Assembly (NCBI GenBank): GCA_947626405.1
Contig: CANQSE010000082.1
Location: forward strand, 1 to 8,003
Length of the DNA stretch: 8,003 bases
Reading direction: 5' to 3'
Origin: an uncultured Acetatifactor sp.
GTDB lineage: Bacteria > Bacillota > Clostridia > Lachnospirales > Lachnospiraceae
Part shown: one piece after another, positions 1 to 6,628 of the stretch
Layout of the letters: each line of letters opens with the position of its first letter
Position numbering within the stretch: position 1 is the first letter of the stretch
Translations under genes and position numbers: made by a program
The notes under the pieces: generated by a model
What the model saw: the letters and a program-made list of their open reading frames with translations, nothing else
Told to the model about the DNA's origin: nothing
Database searches by the model: none

Positions 1-1015
1 CGTGGTGTCGTCGCGGCTGGCGGAATATGAGGCCGCTCAGCCAAAATATGTGGCGGAGACAGTGTTTGCGCAGTATTTTGACCCTGTTGATTATGAGCGC
101 CTTATAGAGGATGCCAGATACGAGGCGGACGGAGCGGACGCGGACGAGATTCTCGATTATCTTAAGGAGGAAGTGGGAGGCGAAAAGCTGACGTATGCAG
201 TCGGATCCTCAAACAATCCGGATGAGATACATTACCTTGTAAAGGCGGGGTCGAAGCAGATGGCTTCGATAAATCTTAAGGTGTCGCCTGAAAAGACGGA
301 GCACGGATATAAAAATTATGATTTCTCTTACATAGAATTATATCTGAACACGCAGAGGCCAAAGGAGCTTATAAGCGTATCTGTTGATGTGCCTTCGGGC
401 TGCAGCGTCACGGTGGACGGGGAGAGCTTGGACAGGGAGAAAATTACGGACGTTCATCTTCGGACGGATATTTTGGAATGTATGCCGCCGGACGTGGAGG
501 GCATAGAATATGAAAAATATACCCTGGATAACCTTGATAAGATACCAGAGGAGGTATCGGTGACAGACCCGTCCGGACGTGAGGCGGAGGTATCATTTGA
601 TGAAAAAACCGGAACCTATACGGCCGGTGTGACATACAGCGACGAGCTGGCGGAGGAGTACACTGAGTTTGTCACAAAGGCGATGGAGGGATATGCCGCA
701 TACGTACAGGCGTCAAAGGAAGTCGGACTCGGGACCATAAAAGCTTATTTCGACACGGATTCCGAGCTGTATGCCGGCGTGGTTGCCGCGGGCAGCAGCC
801 GCTGGATGGTGAGAGACTGGGACAGCGCGGACTACGAGGATGTGTACGTGGGAGAATTTTATTCTTATACGCCTGAGATATTTTCGTGCCATATTTCCTT
901 CCGCCAGGTGCTTCACCGGCCGGGCAAGGAGGATTACACCGACTATATTGACATGTACCTGTATCTGCACGATACGGGCGGAGGGTTTAAAATATACGGG
1001 TGGCACAATATTTGA
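1..1015 (+). CDS. Hypothetical protein, probably exported or membrane-anchored (5' end missing)
   Basis: I do not recognise this protein. About 337 residues are visible in a frame open from the left edge to a TGA at 1013-1015. The GTG codons at bases 2-7 have no visible ribosome binding site and the frame is open to the window edge, so the true start, and any signal peptide or membrane anchor, very likely lies upstream. The visible part has no membrane segment, is strongly acidic and Tyr-rich, and is predicted by eye to be mostly beta-strand. Residues about 124-145 (SVDVPSGCSVTVDG core) look like one strand-turn-strand sandwich element. Residues about 215-337, from a helical start (ELAEEYTEFVTKAMEGY) to strands ending in a Gly-rich turn and GWHNI, resemble an NTF2-like fold such as that at the end of cell-surface TcaA/YvbJ-type proteins. 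That resemblance is inference and weak. The gene lies 45 bases upstream of the oxidoreductase cluster on the same strand, with no clear functional link. Confidence 0.75.
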   Translation, partial: VVSSRLAEYEAAQPKYVAETVFAQYFDPVDYERLIEDARYEADGADADEILDYLKEEVGGEKLTYAVGSSNNPDEIHYLVKAGSKQMASINLKVSPEKTEHGYKNYDFSYIELYLNTQRPKELISVSVDVPSGCSVTVDGESLDREKITDVHLRTDILECMPPDVEGIEYEKYTLDNLDKIPEEVSVTDPSGREAEVSFDEKTGTYTAGVTYSDELAEEYTEFVTKAMEGYAAYVQASKEVGLGTIKAYFDTDSELYAGVVAAGSSRWMVRDWDSADYEDVYVGEFYSYTPEIFSCHISFRQVLHRPGKEDYTDYIDMYLYLHDTGGGFKIYGWHNI

Positions 1016-1036
1016 TGTCGTGATAAGCAAACGACA
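1016..1036. repeat. Short perfect inverted repeat just after the first stop codon
   Basis: TGTCGT at 1016-1021 is followed by a 9-base loop and its exact reverse complement ACGACA at 1031-1036. The left arm begins at the base right after the TGA stop of the upstream gene. No T-run follows, so this is not a standard intrinsic terminator; it may be a weak mRNA stem between the first gene and the oxidoreductase cluster, an operator-like site, or chance. A six-base arm is short. Confidence 0.3.
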
Positions 1037-1060
1037 GGAAAGGATGAAGGAGACAGAGAC

Positions 1061-1642
1061 ATGAGGCATTTGACAGAGATCCGCTGGCACGGACGCGGCG
1101 GGCAGGGGGCGAAGACAGCCGCGCTTCTGCTGGCGGATGTGGCTTTTAAGGTTGGAAAACAGGTTCAGGGATTTCCGGAGTACGGTCCGGAGCGCATGGG
1201 AGCGCCTATCACGGCCTACGACAGAATCAGCGACAGCCCTATAAGGGTCCACTCAAATATTTACAACCCCGATTTTGTCGCTGTGGTGGATGATACGCTG
1301 CTGCACACGGTGGACGTGACGGCAGGACTTAAGGAGGACGGAGCGATCTTAATTAACACCGTAAAAACTCCGGAGGAGATCCTGCCGCTTCTGAACGGAT
1401 ACGGAGGAAGGGTTTATCTTCTGGACGCGCGAAAGGTCTGCATGGCGACGCTGGGCCAGTATTTTCCCAATACGCCGATGCTGGCGGCCATGGTAAAGAT
1501 TTCCCAGGTGATGGAAACGGATGTATTTCTTAAGGAGATGGAGACTTCCCTTCAGCACAAGTTTGAAAGAAAACCGGAGGTGCTTGAGGGAAATCTTAAA
1601 GCGCTCAGGCTGGCGCTTGAGGAGGTGAAAGAATGTCGTTAA
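1061..1642 (+). CDS. porG: Pyruvate/2-oxoacid:ferredoxin oxidoreductase, gamma subunit
   Basis: This is the gamma subunit of a four-subunit, thiamine diphosphate and Fe-S dependent, cytoplasmic oxidoreductase that oxidises a 2-oxoacid with CoA to acyl-CoA and CO2 and reduces ferredoxin. The 193-residue length is normal for the stand-alone gamma chain. The family hallmark GRGGQGAKTA occupies residues 11-20. A second conserved stretch, FPEYGPERMGAP, is at residues 38-49 and is followed by a strand reading VRVHS-like (PIRVHSNIY). Start choice: the ATG at 1061 is preceded by AAGGAG at 1047-1052 with 8-base spacing. It is the first gene of a gamma-delta-alpha-beta cluster, and its last 10 bases overlap the delta gene, indicating translational coupling. 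No promoter is evident in the 45-base gap upstream. Pyruvate is the preferred substrate by resemblance of the whole cluster to Thermotoga-type PorGDAB as I remember it; another 2-oxoacid cannot be excluded. Confidence 0.93.
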   Translation: MRHLTEIRWHGRGGQGAKTAALLLADVAFKVGKQVQGFPEYGPERMGAPITAYDRISDSPIRVHSNIYNPDFVAVVDDTLLHTVDVTAGLKEDGAILINTVKTPEEILPLLNGYGGRVYLLDARKVCMATLGQYFPNTPMLAAMVKISQVMETDVFLKEMETSLQHKFERKPEVLEGNLKALRLALEEVKECR

Positions 1643-1938
1643 ACGCGGAGTTTATCAATGAGAACACAAAATGGCAGGATCTCACGGAAGGGCTTCAGAT
1701 CTATGAGCCGGGCACGTCAAGGCAATTCTGCACCGGAGAGTGGAGGACCGATATGCCGGTATGGCTTAAGGAAAAATGCAGACAGTGTCTTTTATGCGTA
1801 CCGTACTGTCCTGATTCGTCCATTCCCGTAAAGGAAAAACAGAGAGAGGATTTTGATTACGATCACTGTAAGGGCTGCGGAATCTGTGCGAAGATATGTC
1901 CCTTTGGGGCTATCGAAATGAAACGGGCCCGGGATTAA
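1633..1938 (+). CDS. porD: Pyruvate/2-oxoacid:ferredoxin oxidoreductase, delta (2x[4Fe-4S]) subunit
   Basis: This is the small electron-transfer subunit that relays electrons from the catalytic alpha-beta pair to soluble ferredoxin. The 101-residue chain has an N-terminal segment of about 48 residues, with the PGTSRQFCTGEWR stretch typical of the delta chain, then two complete bacterial-ferredoxin cluster motifs. The first has Cys49, Cys52, Cys55 and Cys59 (CRQCLLCVPYCP). The second has Cys79, Cys82, Cys85 and Cys89 (CKGCGICAKICP). All eight ligands of two [4Fe-4S] clusters are therefore present; Cys33 is an additional cysteine outside these motifs. The ATG at 1633 lies inside the end of the gamma gene, and the ribosome binding site GGAGGTGA at 1621-1628 is within gamma coding sequence, so translation of the two is coupled. 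The alpha gene follows after 33 bases. Confidence 0.93.
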   Translation: MSLNAEFINENTKWQDLTEGLQIYEPGTSRQFCTGEWRTDMPVWLKEKCRQCLLCVPYCPDSSIPVKEKQREDFDYDHCKGCGICAKICPFGAIEMKRARD

Positions 1939-1971
1939 AAAGTCAGGAGAAAAACACCGAAAGGAGCAAAT

Positions 1972-3153
1972 ATGCCTACCAAAACCAGAATGTCAGGCAA
2001 TGAGGCTGTAGCCCATGCCATAAAGCAGATTAATCCGGATGTGATGCCGGCATTTCCCATCACGCCGTCAACTGAAATTCCGCAGTTTGTGGCCTCAATG
2101 ATCGCAAACGGCGAGATTGATACGGAGTTTATTCCGGTTGAGAGCGAGCACAGCGCAATGAGCGCCGCAATCGGAGCTTCCGCTGCGGGAGCGAGGGCCG
2201 TGACGGCCACTTCATCCTGCGGAATGGCCCTTATGTGGGAGGTGCTGTATGTGGCGGCCTCCAGCAGGCTTCCGATAGTGATGGCTCTCGTCAACAGAGG
2301 GCTTACAGGGCCGCTTAACATCAACGCGGAACATTCCGACAGCATGGGAGCGAGGGACTCCGGCTGGATCCAGATATATGCGGAGAATAATCAGGAGGTT
2401 TACGACAATTTCCTCCAGGCCCACAGAATTGCGGAGCATAAGGATGTACACCTGCCTGTGATGATCTGTCAGGACGGCTTTATCACAAGCCATGCTGTGG
2501 AAAACATCACTCTGTGGGACGATGAACCTGTCAGAAAATTTGTAGGGGAGTACAGGCCGGAGCATTACCTTCTTAAGGAGGACGAATCCATGGCCGTGGG
2601 ACCCTATGCGCTGTCTCCGTATTGCATGGAGGCGAAAAAAGCTCAGGCGGAAGCCATGAAACGGGCAAGGAAGGTCATACTTGATGTGGCGTCTGAGTTT
2701 GAAAAGCTGACAGGCCGCCGTTACGGATTTTTCGAGGAGTACAGGCTCGAGGATGCGGAGTATGCGGTAGTCGCTATCGGATCGGTATGCGGTACGGCAA
2801 AGGACGCCGTGGATGCCTTGAGGGAGAAGGGAGTGAAGGCGGGTCTTCTTAAAATACGCGTATTCAGACCTTTCCCGGCGGAGGAGATCGGCGCCGCGCT
2901 TAAACACTGCAGGGGCATTGCAATCATGGACAGAGCCGAGAGCTACAGCGCCCAGGGAGGGCCGCTTGGGGCGGAGGTTACCGCCGCATTGTACAGAGCA
3001 CAGGCCGTTTCAAAGACTGTGAATATCGTCTACGGATTGTCCGGCAGGGACGTGAGGGTAGAGGATATGGAAAATGTCTATGAGTCGCTTGAAAAACTGG
3101 CGAACGGAGAGACGGAGTTCCCCGAATATTTTTATCTTGGACTCAGAGAATAG
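1972..3153 (+). CDS. porA: Pyruvate/2-oxoacid:ferredoxin oxidoreductase, alpha subunit
   Basis: The alpha chain carries the pyrimidine-binding and transketolase C-terminal-like domains of the enzyme and pairs with beta to form the thiamine diphosphate site. It has 393 residues, usual for the separate alpha chain. Near the N-terminus are the family's substrate/cofactor motif FPITPSTEIP (residues 28-37) and VESEHSAM (56-63), whose Glu is the expected partner of the thiamine ring; then TATSSCGMALM (78-88) and the NRGLTGPLNIN loop (108-118). A second domain begins near residue 260 (AVVAIGSVCGTAKDAVD) and ends with the typical YLGLRE tail. The ATG at 1972 has AAGGAG at 1961-1966 with 5-base spacing. 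It follows delta by 33 bases and precedes beta by 58. The alpha chain and its motifs resemble the Thermotoga pyruvate enzyme closely in my recollection, which supports pyruvate as substrate; this is not tested by alignment here. Confidence 0.93.
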   Translation: MPTKTRMSGNEAVAHAIKQINPDVMPAFPITPSTEIPQFVASMIANGEIDTEFIPVESEHSAMSAAIGASAAGARAVTATSSCGMALMWEVLYVAASSRLPIVMALVNRGLTGPLNINAEHSDSMGARDSGWIQIYAENNQEVYDNFLQAHRIAEHKDVHLPVMICQDGFITSHAVENITLWDDEPVRKFVGEYRPEHYLLKEDESMAVGPYALSPYCMEAKKAQAEAMKRARKVILDVASEFEKLTGRRYGFFEEYRLEDAEYAVVAIGSVCGTAKDAVDALREKGVKAGLLKIRVFRPFPAEEIGAALKHCRGIAIMDRAESYSAQGGPLGAEVTAALYRAQAVSKTVNIVYGLSGRDVRVEDMENVYESLEKLANGETEFPEYFYLGLRE

Positions 3154-3211
3154 TGTGAAAAATAATGCGGGAAAAATGCGTGGAGACAGAGAAAGGCAGG
3201 TCGCGAAACCT

Positions 3212-4165
3212 ATGGAACAGCAGGTATTTGATTATAAGGAGATACAGGGAAGGCCGGAACGTCTTGTACCGGGCCACAGAATGTGCGCGGGCTGCGGCGG
3301 CTCGATAGCCGTGCGCAACGTGCTGAAGGCGCTTCACCCGGGCGACAGGGCAGTGGTGGGAAACGCCACAGGCTGCCTGGAGGTGTCAACCTATATGTAT
3401 CCCTATACGGCATATGAGGACAGCTACATCCACAGCGCTTTTGAAAATGCGGGCGCCACTCTCGCCGGAGTGGAGACGGCATACAGGGTGTTAAAAAAGA
3501 AAGGGAAAATCACATCGGAATACAAGTTCATTACCTTTGGCGGAGACGGAGGTACTTACGATATCGGACTTCAGTCGCTGTCAGGTGCAATGGAGCGCGG
3601 ACACGACATGGTATATGTCTGCTATGACAATGGGGCGTATATGAACACGGGCACTCAGCGATCCTCGGCGACTCCAATGTACGCTGATACAACTACCACG
3701 CCAAGCGGCACGGTGTCAAACGGCAAGCCGCAGGCGAGAAAGGATCTGGCAGGAATCCTGGCGGCGCATAATATTCCCTATGTGGGACAGACCACATTTA
3801 TAGGAAATATGAAGGATCTTTACGTAAAGTCCGAGCGGGCTATCTATACTCCGGGAGCAGCATTTTTAAACGTGCTGGCGCCATGCCCAAGGGGATGGAG
3901 GTACGACGCTCCGGATATTCAGGAAATATGCAGACTTGCGGTGGAGACATGCTACTGGCCGCTGTTTGAGGTTATAGACGGCAGGTGGATTTTAAATTAC
4001 CGTCCGAAGAACAAGCTTCCGCTTGAGGAGTTTTTGAAAAAGCAGGGACGGTTTAAACACCTTTTCAAGCCCGGAAACGAATACCTTATAGAAGCGTTCC
4101 AGAAGGAAGTGGACAGAAGGTGGGAGGAGCTGCAGACCCGCTGCGATTCGCAGAAGGACGCCTGA
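3212..4165 (+). CDS. porB: Pyruvate/2-oxoacid:ferredoxin oxidoreductase, beta (ThDP/[4Fe-4S]) subunit
   Basis: The beta chain binds the diphosphate of thiamine diphosphate and a proximal [4Fe-4S] cluster. From the start chosen it has 317 residues. Cluster ligands visible are Cys25 and Cys28 (MCAGCGG), Cys55 (NATGCLEVST) and probably Cys225 (LAPCPRGW). The ThDP/Mg motif starts at GGDGGTYDIG (110-119) and continues to YDNGAYMNTG (138-147). Downstream come a Thr-rich loop (about 160-163) and the C-terminal YWPLFEV and DRRWEEL stretches usual for the family. Start choice is uncertain: the frame is open back into alpha, with an in-frame GTG at 3155 and an ATG at 3176. I prefer ATG 3212 because family members start shortly before the PGHRMCAGCG segment and a weak AAAGGCAGG site sits 11 bases upstream; the 3176 ATG lacks a clear ribosome binding site and would add 12 residues. 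truA follows after 25 bases. Confidence 0.9.
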   Translation: MEQQVFDYKEIQGRPERLVPGHRMCAGCGGSIAVRNVLKALHPGDRAVVGNATGCLEVSTYMYPYTAYEDSYIHSAFENAGATLAGVETAYRVLKKKGKITSEYKFITFGGDGGTYDIGLQSLSGAMERGHDMVYVCYDNGAYMNTGTQRSSATPMYADTTTTPSGTVSNGKPQARKDLAGILAAHNIPYVGQTTFIGNMKDLYVKSERAIYTPGAAFLNVLAPCPRGWRYDAPDIQEICRLAVETCYWPLFEVIDGRWILNYRPKNKLPLEEFLKKQGRFKHLFKPGNEYLIEAFQKEVDRRWEELQTRCDSQKDA

Positions 4166-4190
4166 GAGGCAGGTTAAGGGGCAAACCGGA

Positions 4191-4928
4191 ATGAAAAACT
4201 ATAAGCTGCTCATAGAATATGACGGTACCCGCTATTACGGCTGGCAGCGCCAGCCGGATCAAAACACCGTTCAGGGGAAGCTGGAAGCCGTTCTTGCGAT
4301 CATGTGCGGACGTGAGGTGGAGGTTATCGGTGCGGGACGTACCGATGCCGGTGTACACGCGCTTGGCATGACGGCCAGCGTATGCCTTGAGACCGACCTT
4401 TCCCCGGAGGAAATCAGGGACTATATGAACCGCTATCTCCCCGAGGATATTTCCGTGCTTGAGGTAAAGGAGGCGTCCCCAAGATTCCACGCCCGCTATA
4501 ACGCCATCGGAAAAACTTACCGCTATACATGCTTCGACGGTCCCGTCAAACCGGTATTCGACAGAAAATATTACCTGCGTCTCGACGAAAGTCCCGATCT
4601 GGAGCTGATGAGGGAAGCTGCGGAGATATTGAAGGGAGAGCACGATTTCAGAAATTTCTGCGTAAATCCCCGAATGAAAAAATCCACGGTGAGAAAGGTT
4701 GACAAGATAGAAATCGTCCGCAGGGGCGGGTATATTATATTTACCTTTCACGGAACAGGTTTTCTGCAGAACATGGTGCGTATCATGGTGGGAACACTTC
4801 TTGAGGCAGGGTACGGGCGCATAGGTGCGAGTGAAATCAGAGAGGCTCTTGTCTCGACCGAGCGCCGTAAGGCGGGTCCGACCGCCGCCGCTCAGGGTTT
4901 ATGTCTTGTGAGCGTGGACTATGATTAA
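4191..4928 (+). CDS. truA: tRNA pseudouridine(38-40) synthase TruA
   Basis: TruA isomerises uridines 38, 39 and 40 in the anticodon stem-loop of many tRNAs to pseudouridine. The 245-residue length is normal. The N-terminal YDGTRYYGWQRQP segment (residues 10-22) and NTVQGKLE are canonical. The catalytic aspartate is Asp52 within GAGRTDAGVHALG (47-59). FHARYNAIGKTYRY (about 101-114), GEHDFRNFC and the C-terminal FLQNMVRIMVGTLLEAG block complete the signature, so the enzyme looks intact. The ATG at 4191 has AAGGGG at 4176-4181 with 9-base spacing. It lies 25 bases behind the oxidoreductase beta gene with no terminator between, so it is probably co-transcribed. In many Bacillota truA instead follows the energy-coupling factor genes ecfA/ecfT near ribosomal protein genes, so this location is unusual and could mark a moved gene or a second copy. 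Confidence 0.95.
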   Translation: MKNYKLLIEYDGTRYYGWQRQPDQNTVQGKLEAVLAIMCGREVEVIGAGRTDAGVHALGMTASVCLETDLSPEEIRDYMNRYLPEDISVLEVKEASPRFHARYNAIGKTYRYTCFDGPVKPVFDRKYYLRLDESPDLELMREAAEILKGEHDFRNFCVNPRMKKSTVRKVDKIEIVRRGGYIIFTFHGTGFLQNMVRIMVGTLLEAGYGRIGASEIREALVSTERRKAGPTAAAQGLCLVSVDYD

Positions 4929-4936
4929 CCGAAGCG

Positions 4937-4992
4937 GAATAAGATCAACAGAATAAGATCGACCGAATAAGATCAACAGAATAAGATCGACC
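4937..4992 (+). repeat. Four phased 14-base direct repeats (two perfect 28-base units) between truA and the DUF1538 gene
   Basis: Units are 4937-4950 (GAATAAGATCAACA), 4951-4964 (GAATAAGATCGACC), 4965-4978 (identical to the first) and 4979-4992 (identical to the second). The first ten bases, GAATAAGATC, are invariant in all four copies; the last four alternate between AACA and GACC. A related degenerate piece (ACCGAAGCG) precedes the array and GAAATAAAAG follows it. Each unit carries one GATC, so four GATC sites are spaced exactly 14 bases apart. The array starts 8 bases after the truA stop and ends 21 bases before the TTG start of the next gene. It could be a regulator-binding array, an mRNA leader element or a simple slippage-generated minisatellite; the sequence alone does not decide. 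Confidence 0.92.
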
Positions 4993-5000
4993 GAAATAAA

Positions 5001-5006
5001 AGAGGT
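5001..5006 (+). promoter_or_regulatory. Ribosome binding site supporting the TTG start of the DUF1538 gene
   Basis: AGAGGT at 5001-5006 lies 7 bases before the TTG at 5014-5016. The first residues from that TTG (MKIIRPDPD) precede a charged amphipathic segment and then the first membrane segment. No ATG occurs in this frame between the tandem repeat and the first membrane segment except one deep in it, so the non-ATG start is the best supported. Confidence 0.6.
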
Positions 5007-5013
5007 AAGCCTT

Positions 5014-6579
5014 TTGAAAATTATAAGACCTGATCCCGATCTGCATTTAAACCTGTCAAAACTCAAAGAAAAATGGAATGAAACATTAAAGGCTGTTTTT
5101 CCGATTCTTGCAATCGTTATGCTTCTCTGCTTTACCATTGCGCCAATATCTCCAAGCATCCTGATGACGTTTTTGATCGGAGCCGTACTCCTTATAGCTG
5201 GCATGCTGCTGTTTTCGTTTGGGGTGGAGCTGTCTATGACAAGGATGGGAGAGAGGGTTGGAACGTCAATTACAAAGACAAAGAAGCCGTTTTGGATGGC
5301 TCTTATATGCTTTGTCATGGGCCTTATCATCACTGTATCAGAACCTGATCTGCAGGTGCTTGCCCGCCAGGTTCCGTCCATACCTGACATTGTTATTATT
5401 CTGGCAGTGGCTGCCGGAGTGGGAATTTTTCTTGTGACAGCCCTCTTTCGTATGCTTTTCGGCATAGCGCTCCCGCATATGCTGCTGTTTTTTTATATTG
5501 CGGTATTCGTACTGACTCTTTTTGTACCGAGGGATTTTCTGGCTGTGGCTTTCGACTCGGGAGGAGTGACGACAGGTCCTATGACGGTTCCTTTCATCAT
5601 GTCGCTTGGCATCGGCATCTCGGCTGTCAGAAGCGATAAGCATGCGGCGGACGACAGCTTCGGACTTGTGTCTTTGTGCTCCGTCGGCCCTATTCTGGCG
5701 GTGCTGATACTTGGGATGATATACCATCCGGACCGGACGGAGAGCGTTTCAGAGGTTATCCCCGTTATAGACAACACGGTTGATCTCTGGAAGCTTTTTG
5801 TTTCCCAGTTTCCCGCCTATATGAAGGAGATGGCGCTTTCGCTGTTTCCGATTGCGCTGTTTTTCGGAATTTTCCAGTTATTTTCGAGGGATCTTAAGAA
5901 AAATGAGCTAATAAGGATTGCTGTCGGACTTTGCTATGCCTATACAGGGCTTGTACTGTTTTTAACGGGAGTGAATGTGGGTTTTATGCCCGCCGGAAAT
6001 TATCTGGGTCAGACAATTGCGGCGCTTCCGTACGCCTGGATCATAATTCCAATCGGTATGGTAATCGGCTATTTTATAGTGCTTGCGGAGCCCGCGGTGT
6101 TTGTGCTGACCAAGCAGGTTGAGGAGATGACTTCGGGAGCGATTACGGCAAAAGCCATGGGCTTAGGGCTTTCGGCGGGAGTTTCGTTTTCGGTGGGAAT
6201 TGCAATGCTCAGGGTGCTGACCGGTATTTCTGTCATGTGGTTTATTGTGCCGGGGTATGCGCTGGCGCTTATCTTAAGTTTTTTTGTGCCTAAGCTTTTT
6301 ACAGCCATAGCCTTTGACTCGGGCGGAGTCGCGTCCGGACCGATGACGGCTACGTTTCTTCTCCCGTTTGCAATGGGAGCGTGCAGGGCGACAGGCGGGG
6401 ACGTTATCACCGACGCTTTCGGCGTGGTTGCCATGGTTGCCATGACTCCCCTGATAACAATACAGATTATGGGGCTTGTGTTCCGCTTTAAGGAGAGCAG
6501 TCTTCATAAGAGGGAAATACCGGATAAGCAGTACGCTGTTTATGACTCCTTCGGCGATATGGAGATTATAGAGCTGTAA
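5014..6579 (+). CDS. DUF1538 family polytopic membrane protein, putative transporter
   Basis: This 521-residue inner-membrane protein has about a dozen hydrophobic segments. I recognise it as DUF1538, a family of unknown substrate. It is an internal duplication. The signature AFDSGGVTTGPMT at 179-191 recurs as AFDSGGVASGPMT at 433-445, and the preceding regions also match: a G-LF-GV block near 63-71 and 312-320, and an EP-VL-QV block near 110-120 and 359-369. The repeat offset is about 254 residues. Each AFDSGG loop is preceded by a hydrophobic helix ending in VP(R/K), suggesting paired re-entrant or discontinuous helices meeting at a pseudo-symmetric centre, as in many secondary transporters. 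Asp181 and Asp435 are candidate functional acids. The N-terminus (1-27) and C-terminus (about 492-521) are polar. It starts with TTG after AGAGGT. The tandem PII-like gene follows after 49 bases and likely regulates it. Confidence 0.88.
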   Translation: MKIIRPDPDLHLNLSKLKEKWNETLKAVFPILAIVMLLCFTIAPISPSILMTFLIGAVLLIAGMLLFSFGVELSMTRMGERVGTSITKTKKPFWMALICFVMGLIITVSEPDLQVLARQVPSIPDIVIILAVAAGVGIFLVTALFRMLFGIALPHMLLFFYIAVFVLTLFVPRDFLAVAFDSGGVTTGPMTVPFIMSLGIGISAVRSDKHAADDSFGLVSLCSVGPILAVLILGMIYHPDRTESVSEVIPVIDNTVDLWKLFVSQFPAYMKEMALSLFPIALFFGIFQLFSRDLKKNELIRIAVGLCYAYTGLVLFLTGVNVGFMPAGNYLGQTIAALPYAWIIIPIGMVIGYFIVLAEPAVFVLTKQVEEMTSGAITAKAMGLGLSAGVSFSVGIAMLRVLTGISVMWFIVPGYALALILSFFVPKLFTAIAFDSGGVASGPMTATFLLPFAMGACRATGGDVITDAFGVVAMVAMTPLITIQIMGLVFRFKESSLHKREIPDKQYAVYDSFGDMEIIEL

Positions 6580-6628
6580 TTAAAAAGCTTTGGCGGTGAA
6601 TTTTACAGACAAACGGCAGGACGGTTTT

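Noticed and set aside
2212..2907. A 231-codon minus-strand open frame inside the alpha subunit gene.
   Set aside because: It is fully antisense to porA, whose motifs are complete; the antisense protein has no recognisable domain and no good ribosome binding site was noted.
3074..3211. Upstream extension of the beta subunit frame into the end of porA.
   Set aside because: The frame is simply open there. The added residues are not family-like and overlap alpha coding sequence by 80 bases; the ATG at 3212 fits the usual family N-terminus.
4086..4751. A 221-codon minus-strand open frame opposite the end of porB and truA.
   Set aside because: It is antisense to two recognised genes with intact motifs and encodes nothing recognisable.
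4937..4992. Reading the phased repeats as a CRISPR array or as plasmid-type iterons.
   Set aside because: There are no unique spacers between copies, the unit is too short for CRISPR, and no replication initiator gene is nearby.
4899..5465. A 188-codon minus-strand open frame spanning the tandem repeat and the start of the DUF1538 gene.
   Set aside because: Its protein is low-complexity over the repeat and antisense to a clearly recognised membrane protein. It shows no motif and is a shadow of the real gene.
6585..6592. AAAGCTTT palindrome in the 49-base gap between the DUF1538 and PII-like genes.
   Set aside because: An eight-base A/T-flanked palindrome is expected by chance and has neither a loop nor a T-run to act as a terminator; it is not convincing as an operator on its own.
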